Of a DNA stretch of 64,000 nt, positions 54,894 to 63,206 are shown piece after piece. This DNA is from Domibacillus aminovorans (lineage in GTDB: Bacteria; Bacillota; Bacilli; Bacillales; Domibacillaceae): the NCBI RefSeq assembly GCF_001643235.1, contig NZ_LQWY01000005.1, forward strand, positions 124,001-188,000, read 5' to 3'. The notes beneath the pieces were generated by a model. That model ran no database searches. It was not told the origin of the DNA and was given only the letters and a program-made list of their open reading frames with translations. A program made the position numbers and the translations under genes. Positions within the stretch are counted from its first letter, which is position 1. Each line of letters starts with the position of its first letter.

Positions 54894-56094
54894 ATTTCAC
54901 TATAAAGGCCGGGACCGGAGAGGAACGAGAAAAGGGACGATTACAGCTGAAACGAAAAAAGAAGCACTGGCTAAACTGCAAAAAAAAGGGATTCGTGTCA
55001 CCGACATTCAGCAGCAAGCAGAAACGCTTTTAAATCGTGATCTTGTAATCGGACGACAAGTGAAACTGGAGCATATGGTCATTTTCCTCCGCCAGTTTTC
55101 GGCGCTGTTAGCAGCGGGTGTGACGGTCATTGATGCGACGGCGATTTTGTCACAGCAAACAGAAAGCAAAGTGCTGAAAAAAACGCTTGGTAAAATGGAA
55201 ATCGAAATACGCGAAGGCAGGCCGCTTTCCGACGCCGCTGCCCATCAGCGTAAAATATTCGAACCGCTGTTTATTAATATGCTGCGGGCCGGCGAAGCGA
55301 CAGGGAATCTCGACGAAACGTTTCATGATATGGCTGAGTATTACGAGCGGCAACACCGGACACGTCAAAAAGTCATTTCGGCTCTTGCCTATCCTGCAGC
55401 TGTCGGTATCATTGCCATCGCTGTCGTCATCTTTTTACTCGTCTCGGTCGTGCCGACATTTGTTCAGATGTTCGCCGATTTTGGCGGCGAGCTGCCGGCG
55501 ATTACGCAGTTCGTTATTTCATCGAGTGAATGGATGCAGCGCTATTGGTATGTTGTGATCGGTTTGATTGCACTGATCGGCTTTTTCATCTGGGGTGTCC
55601 AGCAGCGGAAAGAAACAAAATTTTATTACGATTATGCGATGTTAAAAATGCCGATTATCGGAAATCTCATGCAAAAAGCAGTACTTGCCCGGATGACACG
55701 AACACTTAGTTCATTATTTTCGAACTCGGTGCCCATTATCCGGGCGATGGAAATGGTCGGTGAAGTCGTTGAGAATGAAGTAATTGAGCGTGTCATAAAA
55801 GAATCACGCGATGCACTCGAACGAGGAGAATCATTAACCGGGCCGATGAAAAAACATTGGGCTTTTCCGCCGCTCGTTCATCATATGATTTCAATCGGTG
55901 AAGAAACAGGCTCACTCGATTCCATGCTATCAAAAGTGGCCGATTTTTACGAACGTGAAGTGGAAGCGACGACCGACCGGCTGAAATCATTAATTGAGCC
56001 GTTTATGATCGTTCTGCTAGCGGGGATTGTCGGTACGATCGTAACGTCGATCCTTATACCGATGTTTGAGATTTTTAATACAGTACAGTCATAA
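54886..56094 (+). CDS. pilC: PilC, type IV pilus inner-membrane platform protein
   Basis: 402-residue GspF-family protein with two homologous cytoplasmic helical domains, each before a transmembrane region: FLRQFSALLAAGVTVIDA near 65 and RMTRTLSSLFSNSVPIIRAM near 268. Three membrane helices (about 165-190, 220-240 and 368-390). It links the ATPases to pilin polymerisation. ATG within the pilT 3' end. The 139 bp to the next gene contain no terminator I can defend. Confidence 0.93.
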   Translation: MAKFHYKGRDRRGTRKGTITAETKKEALAKLQKKGIRVTDIQQQAETLLNRDLVIGRQVKLEHMVIFLRQFSALLAAGVTVIDATAILSQQTESKVLKKTLGKMEIEIREGRPLSDAAAHQRKIFEPLFINMLRAGEATGNLDETFHDMAEYYERQHRTRQKVISALAYPAAVGIIAIAVVIFLLVSVVPTFVQMFADFGGELPAITQFVISSSEWMQRYWYVVIGLIALIGFFIWGVQQRKETKFYYDYAMLKMPIIGNLMQKAVLARMTRTLSSLFSNSVPIIRAMEMVGEVVENEVIERVIKESRDALERGESLTGPMKKHWAFPPLVHHMISIGEETGSLDSMLSKVADFYEREVEATTDRLKSLIEPFMIVLLAGIVGTIVTSILIPMFEIFNTVQS

Positions 56095-56233
56095 AAGCCA
56101 GAAAAAATTAGTACTTAATTTATTAAACATTTATTGAATATAGATAATAAACGGAGTAAGATGAAGGTGAAAAGTAAGATATTCATAGTTTGGAAGAATT
56201 GAACAAAATAATAGATATTCAGGAGGAGAAAAC

Positions 56234-56677
56234 ATGTTAGTAGCGATGAAACGAAACATGAAAAATGAAAAAGGCTTAACATTGATTGAATTGCTCGCTG
56301 TCGTCGTCATTCTCGGTATTATTGCAGCTATTGCCATCCCGTCTATTGGTGGACTTATTGATAACTCGAAAAAAGATGCACACATTGCCAATGCGACGCA
56401 AATGATTAACTCAGCGAAAACATATGTCGCGGGGAATGCAAACTCTACTCTAGATGCAAATCTAACATTGGAAGATATGATTGCCGGCGGCTATATTGAT
56501 GAAATGGAAGACCCAGATGGTGGGGTATATGTTCCGAAAAATTCCGAAGTAGTAATTGCTAAAAGTGGGAATTCATACACGTATACTGTAACGCTTGTTG
56601 GGACTGAACGTAGTATTAAAGATAAAGAAATAGATGAATTAGACAGAGCTGCAGTCGAAGAAAATGCTACACCGTAA
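56234..56677 (+). CDS. pilA: Type IV major prepilin
   Basis: 147-residue prepilin. Basic leader ending EKG|LTLIE with +5 Glu, then the classic hydrophobic helix LLAVVVILGIIAAIAIPSI. The mature domain is small and acidic with no disulfide Cys, similar to ComGC-type and Gram-positive T4 pilins. The strong AGGAGGAG ribosome-binding site and a separate 139-bp upstream region fit the abundant structural subunit. It overlaps pilD by 1 bp (TAATG). Confidence 0.92.
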   Translation: MLVAMKRNMKNEKGLTLIELLAVVVILGIIAAIAIPSIGGLIDNSKKDAHIANATQMINSAKTYVAGNANSTLDANLTLEDMIAGGYIDEMEDPDGGVYVPKNSEVVIAKSGNSYTYTVTLVGTERSIKDKEIDELDRAAVEENATP

Positions 56678-57420
56678 TGATCTCTATATTAATCTTCCTC
56701 TATGGTCTCATCTTCGGCTCATTTTATAACGTCGTTGGTCTCCGGGTTCCGGTCGGGAAGTCCATTGTGAAACCGCGCAGCGCTTGTTCGCTGTGCGGTC
56801 ATCAATTGACCGCCCTGGATCTGATTCCGGTCGTTTCATACATATTCCTTAAGGGACAGTGCCGCAAATGCGGGGCTCACATATCCCCCATTTATCCTTT
56901 AACAGAGCTGCTGACGGCGCTGTTATTTTTGTATGCGTATCTTTATTTTGGGTTAACAATGGAATTTCTACTAGTTATTCTCTTCATTTCGATGCTGATC
57001 ATTATCGTCGTCTCCGATCTTGCTTACATGCTGATCCCTGATAAAATATTGCTGTTCTTTTTTAGTTTGTTTCTCATCGTTCGAATTATTCACCCGCTCA
57101 CGCCGTGGTGGGATTCGCTCCTCGGTGCTGCGGCAGGCTTTTTCCTTCTTTTGATCATTGCTATCGTCTCAAAAGGCGGGATGGGCGGCGGTGATATTAA
57201 AATGTTCGGTGTTCTCGGGTTTATGATGGGGACGAAACTTGTGTTGCTGACGTTTTTTTTATCGTGTGTATTTGGCGCTGTAATCGGGCTTGTCCTCCTG
57301 ATTTTTGGTATAGTAAAAAGAGGGAAACCGATGCCGTTTGGACCCTATATTGCGATGGCCGCGATCACCGCTTATTTTCACGGCGGCGAGCTGATTCACT
57401 GGTATCTCCAGTTTTTTTAA
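56677..57420 (+). CDS. pilD: Prepilin leader peptidase/N-methyltransferase
   Basis: 247-residue polytopic aspartyl protease of the PilD/ComC family. A cytoplasmic zinc-binding domain has CSLC and CRKC (near 37 and 62). The catalytic aspartates lie in VVSDLAYMLIPD and GMGGGDIKMFG. It cleaves leaders after Gly and methylates the new N-terminus. Translationally coupled to the major pilin. It takes the place of comC, which B. subtilis has after folC. Confidence 0.94.
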   Translation: MISILIFLYGLIFGSFYNVVGLRVPVGKSIVKPRSACSLCGHQLTALDLIPVVSYIFLKGQCRKCGAHISPIYPLTELLTALLFLYAYLYFGLTMEFLLVILFISMLIIIVVSDLAYMLIPDKILLFFFSLFLIVRIIHPLTPWWDSLLGAAAGFFLLLIIAIVSKGGMGGGDIKMFGVLGFMMGTKLVLLTFFLSCVFGAVIGLVLLIFGIVKRGKPMPFGPYIAMAAITAYFHGGELIHWYLQFF

Positions 57421-57436
57421 TAAAGGAGAAATTTAA

Positions 57437-58393
57437 ATGGCGTTTCGATTATTTTCCAAAAAAGATAAAATGATTAATCTTGTGTTTACCGATTATGTGA
57501 TCCGCTACGTAGAAATAAAGCAAACGTATCCGCTCATTATTGAAAGGTGCGGTGAGCGATTCATTCCGGACGGACTCATTCGAAGGGGTGAAATTGTCGA
57601 TTTTGATGCGTTGCTGACCGTTTTGGAAAACTGTGTCGACGAGTGGAAAATAAAACATCGTACTGCTCGCTTTATCGTACCCGATCATTTCGTCGCGATG
57701 CGGGAAGAAAAAGTCGATGCTGATTTGCAAGATGATGAAATTAAAAATTACATTTTCATGCAAATCGGGTCTACCATTCATTTGCCGTTTGAAGAGCCGG
57801 TATTTGACGTTTCTATGATCGGAGAACATGACGGAAAAAAAGGCGTGTTATTAATTGCGGCGCCGGAAGAAAAAGTACGTGACTATATGAATGTAATTGA
57901 AGAAGCGAAATTAAAACCCGTTGCAGCGGATATTGGGCCGCTTAGCTTGTACCGCCTTTATCACCAAGAAGACATTACGAATGTGAAGTCACACGAGCTT
58001 ATGATTCATTTAACGGAAAACGTAATGATGCTGTCGATCTTTCATGAAAATCGGCCGAAGTTTATGAAGCCGGTCTTTATCGAAAAAAATGAAGACATGG
58101 TAGAAGTGTTAGGAACAGAAAGGGATGAAGCAGATGAACTAAGGGATGTACTGAATGAGCTGGAAAAAGTGATCAACTTTTATGAAAATTCGCTTCATAA
58201 GGGGCAAATTCACATTGATAAAATCTTTTTTAATGGCGATCATCCGCAGTCTGATTTCGTTCATCATCATTTTGAGACGAGACTCGGACTTCGCGTTTAT
58301 GGCAATGACGCTGTCGAAGCTATAACAAAAGATGGGAGTGCGCTGCCTCCTTCATTTTACGAAGCGGCTGGACTTGGATTGAAAGAGGGATGA
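57437..58393 (+). CDS. pilM: PilM, actin-like type IV pilus assembly protein
   Basis: 318-residue cytoplasmic protein with an actin/FtsA-like fold pattern (INLVFTDYVIRYVEI at the N-terminus, RFIVPDHFVAMREEKVD, AADIGPLSLYRLY). It recruits the N-terminus of PilN and coordinates the motor. The ribosome-binding site is AAAGGAG. It begins 16 bp after pilD and begins the pilMNO block. Confidence 0.86.
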   Translation: MAFRLFSKKDKMINLVFTDYVIRYVEIKQTYPLIIERCGERFIPDGLIRRGEIVDFDALLTVLENCVDEWKIKHRTARFIVPDHFVAMREEKVDADLQDDEIKNYIFMQIGSTIHLPFEEPVFDVSMIGEHDGKKGVLLIAAPEEKVRDYMNVIEEAKLKPVAADIGPLSLYRLYHQEDITNVKSHELMIHLTENVMMLSIFHENRPKFMKPVFIEKNEDMVEVLGTERDEADELRDVLNELEKVINFYENSLHKGQIHIDKIFFNGDHPQSDFVHHHFETRLGLRVYGNDAVEAITKDGSALPPSFYEAAGLGLKEG

Positions 58394-58399
58394 TGGACA

Positions 58400-59011
58400 A
58401 TGTTAATTGAGATTAATTTGCTGCCTCAAAAAGAGAAAAAAAGACTGTCATTGTTCGTTATCCTTCTTTTCATTGCGCTGCTTCTGATGGCGTCAGCCAG
58501 CGCATTTTTTGTCATTTATACGAAAAATAAAGAGCTCGACAATGTGGAGCGGCAGCTGTCTAATGCCGTACAGCTGCGGGAAACACTTGAAATGAATGCG
58601 GCGAGTAACAGAGGGGCAACCGCAAGCAGCGCCGAAATGCTAAAAGAGGCGATTACTTGGGCAGACCGTATGAAAGTACCTGTATCGCCGATAGTAGCGC
58701 ATTTAATTGAGCGGCTTCCAGAACGCGGCTTTTTTCAAGCTCTTTCCTATACGAGTGAGGAGTCGCTGATCGTCACGATTCAATTTGATACGAGTCGTGA
58801 CGCGGCTTATTATTTAAGTGAACTGAAATCATCCAAATGGGTCGATTCAGCGAAGATTTTAACATTGAATACGTCCGTTGAGGAAGGCGAAGAAGATGCA
58901 CAGGCCATTTTGGACGACGCGAATGCACTGCCTCGTTACGTAGTTGAATATGAAATCGTTTTTAATACGGAAGTGGTCAATGACACACTGGCGCAGGGGG
59001 CGAACAAATAA
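58400..59011 (+). CDS. pilN: PilN, type IV pilus alignment protein
   Basis: 203-residue bitopic protein. The conserved cytoplasmic tip IEINLLPQKEKKR binds PilM. One transmembrane helix (about 19-40), a coiled coil, and a ferredoxin-like extracytoplasmic domain follow. It abuts pilO with no gap. Confidence 0.88.
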   Translation: MLIEINLLPQKEKKRLSLFVILLFIALLLMASASAFFVIYTKNKELDNVERQLSNAVQLRETLEMNAASNRGATASSAEMLKEAITWADRMKVPVSPIVAHLIERLPERGFFQALSYTSEESLIVTIQFDTSRDAAYYLSELKSSKWVDSAKILTLNTSVEEGEEDAQAILDDANALPRYVVEYEIVFNTEVVNDTLAQGANK

Positions 59012-59791
59012 ATGAGTAGAACACGTCTTTATGCAATTCTCATTTCGATTGTTGTCATTGCCCTTTATGCATACGTGTATTTTGCCATGTATCGACCGGT
59101 CGTCTTCAATATTAAGACGACTAATCAGCAGCTGCAGTCTGAAGAAGAATTGATCGCCGTACTTGAGCAGCAGGCCACAGGGACGGCGGTGAGCGGGCCG
59201 TCTGTTGCGACAGGCACGCTGCAACATAAAGTACCTGTCAAACCGATGAGTGATAGACTTTTACTTGATTTTGAAAAAGCGGAATTGCTGTCAAGAAGCT
59301 TGATTACAGCGATTGTGTTTACTGAAGGGGAAGAGGAAACACTCCCTACAACGCCAGAAAAAGACATTACTCAATTAGAAAAAAGGGGGACAGCGGTCGA
59401 TCAAGTGGAAGAATCAACTGATGAAAATGTGACAGATGCAACGGAAGAGGAGATAGAGCCTGCTGAACAGCCGCTCCCTGAAGAAGTGCTTCCTGTAGGC
59501 ATCCGCAAAATCCGTGCGCAAATAACCGTCGAATCGCCGGACTATGCAGAAATGGACACGTTTATTGACACGCTTGAAAATCAAATGCGCATGTTAAAAG
59601 TGGAGCAGCTTACATTTACAGGACCGGAAGAAGCACAAAAATTAGCTGGTGAAGTAGAACCGATTACGTACAACATAACAGTTGCGGCGTACTACATGCC
59701 AGAATTGCTTGATTTGTTGCAAGATTCACCGGAAATCGATACACCGGATCCAGCCAATAAAAAAGACCCGTTTGTTACCGTTGAAGAGTGA
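59012..59791 (+). CDS. pilO: PilO-like type IV pilus alignment protein
   Basis: 259-residue bitopic protein with transmembrane helix (about 6-26), coiled coil (35-52), an acidic low-complexity linker (about 105-155) and a C-terminal domain of the PilO type (IRAQITVESPDYAEMDTFI). It is longer than typical PilO because of the acidic linker. It starts immediately after the pilN stop and ends the pilus cluster before a strong terminator. No PilP or PilQ homologue is present, as expected for a Gram-positive cell. Confidence 0.82.
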   Translation: MSRTRLYAILISIVVIALYAYVYFAMYRPVVFNIKTTNQQLQSEEELIAVLEQQATGTAVSGPSVATGTLQHKVPVKPMSDRLLLDFEKAELLSRSLITAIVFTEGEEETLPTTPEKDITQLEKRGTAVDQVEESTDENVTDATEEEIEPAEQPLPEEVLPVGIRKIRAQITVESPDYAEMDTFIDTLENQMRMLKVEQLTFTGPEEAQKLAGEVEPITYNITVAAYYMPELLDLLQDSPEIDTPDPANKKDPFVTVEE

Positions 59792-59833
59792 AAATAAGTG
59801 TGTGCTGACGTGTACCCCGGAATGCTGAGTAAT

Positions 59834-59868
59834 AAAAAGAACAGAACGCCTGCCGTTCTGTTCTTTTT
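59834..59868 (+). terminator. Rho-independent terminator of the pilus cluster
   Basis: AAAAAGAACAGAACG / CGTTCTGTTCTTTTT 15-bp perfect stem with CCTGC loop. Confidence 0.93.
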
Positions 59869-59983
59869 ATGGTGAAAAACCGTATATATAATAAAGTGAA
59901 ACTTCATTTATCCCCCACTCCGCCTTCTTTTCGATGTCTTGAAGTGGGGATCTTACTGCGGGATAAACATGGGAGGGATGAAG

Positions 59984-60550
59984 ATGGACGAGCTGGACTG
60001 GACACGGCCAAACAGTGATGTTCTCGTCTGGCAAATGCCAGGAGAAGAAGGGCCCGCTGTCTCGAAAAAAAAGAAATCCATCATTCGGCCGGCTGCTGGA
60101 GCGACAATCGTCTTATCCGCGCTGATTACCGGTACACTATTTGGCGTGACGATGATTCGTGCCGTGAATGTGGAAGAGATAAAACCGCCGGCAGCAGTTG
60201 TGAGCGAGGTACCTGTACAGGAAACGAAACGAGTGGATGTGACGGTTTCAGTCATTCAAGGGGGCCTTTTTTCGACGAAAGAAGCGGCGAAAAAAGGTGT
60301 TGAAAACGCAAAAGCAAAGAAAATTACGGCAAACTATGTTTCATCAGAGGGGCAATATATGGTCCTTTACGGTGTGTTTTCGTCACCGGATGAAGCAAAA
60401 AGTGCTGCCGGGCTGTTAGAAGAACAAGGAACGGCTGTTTATGTGAAAGACGTGACCGCTTCGATGACAGAAGCCGCTGCAAAAACGATGACAGAAGAAA
60501 CCGATCCGCAAAAAAAAATAAATCAATTAAAAGAAGCCATGTCACGATAA
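59984..60550 (+). CDS. spoIIB: SpoIIB-like SPOR-domain protein
   Basis: 188-residue membrane protein. Cytoplasmic N-terminus (about 1-38), transmembrane helix (ATIVLSALITGTLFGVTMI) and a C-terminal SPOR-type domain (VSVIQGGLFSTKEAAKKG ... MVLYGVFSSPDEAKSA) that would bind septal denuded glycan. The position upstream of maf-radC-mreB is that of spoIIB, which helps engulfment septum thinning in B. subtilis. That protein is longer (332 residues). ATG 59984 follows GGGAGGG; in-frame starts further upstream lie in or before that site. Confidence 0.78.
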   Translation: MDELDWTRPNSDVLVWQMPGEEGPAVSKKKKSIIRPAAGATIVLSALITGTLFGVTMIRAVNVEEIKPPAAVVSEVPVQETKRVDVTVSVIQGGLFSTKEAAKKGVENAKAKKITANYVSSEGQYMVLYGVFSSPDEAKSAAGLLEEQGTAVYVKDVTASMTEAAAKTMTEETDPQKKINQLKEAMSR

Positions 60551-60576
60551 CCTGCCCTCTTTTGGCAGGTTTTTAT
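60550..60576 (+). terminator. Rho-independent terminator of spoIIB
   Basis: ACCTGCC / GGCAGGT stem, CTCTTTT loop, T5 tail. Confidence 0.85.
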
Positions 60577-60604
60577 TGTTGGATTTACGTACATTTGATA
60601 TGAT
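60576..60604 (+). promoter_or_regulatory. Possible sigma-A promoter of maf-radC
   Basis: TTGTTG (60576-60581), 17 bp, TATGAT (60599-60604) with a TG extension. Confidence 0.5.
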
Positions 60605-60647
60605 GGATTCGTATTCTCCCAATCCTTTAACAGAAAGGTGATCCTCT

Positions 60648-61229
60648 TTGACAAACATCGTTCTTGCTTCATCGTCGCCCCGTAGAAAAGAATTGCTTAC
60701 TCAAGTTTTCATTCCATACACTGTTCATGCTGCTGATACAGACGAAACGATTTTAGAAGGAACCACGCCGTCGGCTGCGGTTGAACAACTCGCTCTCCGT
60801 AAAGCGGAAGCCGTTTTTGCGCTCTATCCGGATGCAGCTGTGATCGGTGCAGATACAGTCGTTGTCCATAACGGACGTATTCTCGGCAAACCGGCAGATG
60901 CAGCGGAAGCCCGTGCGATGATTGCCGCGCTGTCTGGTACCATTCATTCTGTCTATACAGGCGTCGCGATCGTGACGCAAAATGAAAAAATCATATTTCA
61001 TGAAAAAACAGATGTTGAATTTTGGGAACTATCAGAGGAAGAAATAGCTGGCTACATCCAGACGGGCGAACCGTTTGATAAAGCGGGTGGCTACGGCATT
61101 CAATCAGCTGGTGCGCTGTTCGTTAAAGCGATTCAAGGCGACTATTTTACCGTTGTCGGCCTCCCGTTATCCTCTTTGTATCGCCATCTAAAACGTCTCG
61201 GAATCGTAACAGGCACCTTTTCTTCTTAA
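60648..61229 (+). CDS. maf: Maf, nucleoside triphosphate pyrophosphatase
   Basis: 193-residue Maf protein of the YhdE-type dTTP/UTP pyrophosphatase subgroup. N-terminal SSSPRRKELLTQV, the catalytic Asp in VIGADTVV near 70, KPADAAEA, and GEPFDKAGGYGIQ near 140. It removes damaged nucleotides and affects septation in B. subtilis. TTG start after AAAGGTGAT. It precedes radC as in B. subtilis. Confidence 0.94.
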   Translation: MTNIVLASSSPRRKELLTQVFIPYTVHAADTDETILEGTTPSAAVEQLALRKAEAVFALYPDAAVIGADTVVVHNGRILGKPADAAEARAMIAALSGTIHSVYTGVAIVTQNEKIIFHEKTDVEFWELSEEEIAGYIQTGEPFDKAGGYGIQSAGALFVKAIQGDYFTVVGLPLSSLYRHLKRLGIVTGTFSS

Positions 61230-61250
61230 ATGAGAAAGGAGAACGAACGA

Positions 61251-61958
61251 ATGACAAATGATCAACAGTTGCCAGCGAAGCCTATAATGATTAGAGACGT
61301 ACCACCCCATGACCGTCCGCGTGAGCGAATGATCGCGAACGGGCCGCAAAGTTTATCCACCCACGAACTCCTTGCTATCCTACTCAGGACAGGAACGAAA
61401 GAAGAGTCGGTCCTGCAGTTATCCAACCGCATATTAAACGAATTTGAAGGGCTACGTCTATTAAAAGATGCTTCTCTTGAAGAAATAACCTCTATCCACG
61501 GAATCGGCAGCGCAAAGGCCATTCAATTGATGGCCGCTGTCGAAATCGGCCGCCGAATCGGGCGATTGAAATATGAAGATCGGTTTATGATCCGTTCTCC
61601 TGAAGATGCAGCGAATTATATGATGGAAGAAATGCGTTTTCTTAGTCAAGAACATTTCGTATGTCTATACTTAAATACGAAAAACCAGGTCATGCATAAG
61701 CAAACATTGTTTATTGGCAGCTTAAATGCCAGTATTGTGCATCCGCGCGAAGTGTTCAAGGAAGCATTTAGGCGTTCCGCTGCATCAATCGTGTGTTTGC
61801 ATAATCACCCGAGTGGTGATCCTGCACCTAGCCGGGAAGATATTGATGTTACGAAGCGTCTCGTAGAGTGCGGTAAAATACTAGGGATTGACGTACTTGA
61901 CCATCTCATTATAGGAGAGAAAAAATATGTGAGCTTGAAAGAAAAAGGTTATTTATAA
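61251..61958 (+). CDS. radC: RadC-family JAB/MPN domain protein
   Basis: 235 residues. An N-terminal helix-hairpin-helix region (IHGIGSAKAIQLMAA) is followed by a JAB metalloprotease-like domain with HNHPSGDPAPSREDID as the metal-binding motif. Despite its name, a repair role is not established. ATG 61251 (AAAGGAG 9 bp upstream) is preferred to the ATG 61230 that touches the maf stop. Confidence 0.93.
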   Translation: MTNDQQLPAKPIMIRDVPPHDRPRERMIANGPQSLSTHELLAILLRTGTKEESVLQLSNRILNEFEGLRLLKDASLEEITSIHGIGSAKAIQLMAAVEIGRRIGRLKYEDRFMIRSPEDAANYMMEEMRFLSQEHFVCLYLNTKNQVMHKQTLFIGSLNASIVHPREVFKEAFRRSAASIVCLHNHPSGDPAPSREDIDVTKRLVECGKILGIDVLDHLIIGEKKYVSLKEKGYL

Positions 61959-61984
61959 CGCTATGCTTTTTTTTTTTGTTCCGC

Positions 61985-61990
61985 TATAAT
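61985..61990 (+). promoter_or_regulatory. Possible -10 of the mreB promoter
   Basis: TATAAT about 100 bp upstream of mreB. The -35 is unclear. Confidence 0.35.
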
Positions 61991-62092
61991 ATAAGTTATG
62001 GTTTTTGAGACGCTTTTCATACAATTTAACAACCATCAATAGAGAAACAATTACGATAAAAAGGATCTGCTGAGGAAAGGGAGATACACTAC

Positions 62093-63103
62093 ATGTTTGG
62101 AATTGGGAGCCGTGATTTAGGCATCGACCTAGGGACTGCAAATACACTTGTTTATGCGAAAGGAAAAGGAGTCATCGTTCGTGAACCATCCGTTGTCGCA
62201 TTGCAGACAGATACGAAGCAAATTGTCGCTGTTGGGAATGACGCGCGAAATATGATCGGAAGAACGCCAGGTAATATTATTGCCACACGTCCGATGAAAG
62301 ACGGCGTTATTGCTGATTACGAAACGACTGCTACGATGATTAAGTACTACATTAAACAGGCAACAAAAGGCACATCGGGTTTTCTTTCAAGCAAGCCATA
62401 TGTTATGGTGTGTGTGCCATCAGGGATTACAGCGGTTGAAAGACGTGCGGTTATCGATGCGACACGTCAGGCCGGTGCGCGTGATGCGTATCCGATTGAA
62501 GAGCCATTCGCTGCAGCAATCGGTGCGAATTTACCTGTATGGGAACCGACAGGCAGTATGGTTGTTGACATTGGCGGCGGGACAACAGAAGTAGCGATTA
62601 TTTCACTTGGCGGCATCGTGACAAGTGAATCACTTCGAATTGCAGGCGATGAGATGGATGATGCGATCGTGGCATACATTCGCAAGCAATATAACTTGTT
62701 AATCGGTGATCGTACATCGGAAATGATCAAGATGGAAATCGGCTCAGCTGGTGATACGGATGATATTCCGAATCTGGAAATTCGCGGCCGTGATTTATTG
62801 ACAGGATTGCCGAAAACAATTGAAATTACGGCGAAGGAAATTGCGGATGCATTGAAAGATACCGTATATGCGATTGTCGATACGGTGAAAAGCACGCTTG
62901 AAAAAACACCGCCTGAACTGGCAGCAGACATTATGGACCGCGGCATCGTGTTAACAGGCGGCGGTGCACTTCTTCGTAACATGGATAAAGTGATCAGTAA
63001 AGAAACGAATATGCCAGTGATTATCGCAGAAAACCCGCTTGACTGTGTAGCCATTGGGACAGGTCTTGCGCTAGATCATATTCATTTATTTAAAAACAAA
63101 TAA
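62093..63103 (+). CDS. mreB: MreB, bacterial actin, rod-shape determinant
   Basis: 336-residue actin-like ATPase. Phosphate 1 [28 protein letters not shown], phosphate 2 [20 protein letters not shown] near 160, and adenosine motif [14 protein letters not shown] near 286. It guides lateral wall synthesis with MreC/MreD. The ATG follows GGAAAGGGAG. Confidence 0.97.
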   Translation: MFGIGSRDLGIDLGTANTLVYAKGKGVIVREPSVVALQTDTKQIVAVGNDARNMIGRTPGNIIATRPMKDGVIADYETTATMIKYYIKQATKGTSGFLSSKPYVMVCVPSGITAVERRAVIDATRQAGARDAYPIEEPFAAAIGANLPVWEPTGSMVVDIGGGTTEVAIISLGGIVTSESLRIAGDEMDDAIVAYIRKQYNLLIGDRTSEMIKMEIGSAGDTDDIPNLEIRGRDLLTGLPKTIEITAKEIADALKDTVYAIVDTVKSTLEKTPPELAADIMDRGIVLTGGGALLRNMDKVISKETNMPVIIAENPLDCVAIGTGLALDHIHLFKNK

Positions 63104-63116
63104 TTTATGACGATGA

Positions 63117-63149
63117 GGCCGGTTCTCCGCGCGTTCTAACCGGTTTTTT
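63117..63149 (+). terminator. Terminator/attenuator between mreB and mreC
   Basis: CCGGTT / AACCGG stem, 13-nt loop, T6 tail. Confidence 0.75.
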
Positions 63150-63206
63150 CTGGTGCGCTGAACCTGCCTCACCGTTTTGAATGCTTAGAAAACTGAGGTG
63201 GAATTC

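Noticed and set aside
62467-63054. 195-codon open frame antisense to mreB
   Set aside because: Ser/Ile-rich shadow of a highly conserved gene; no ribosome-binding site and no recognisable domain.
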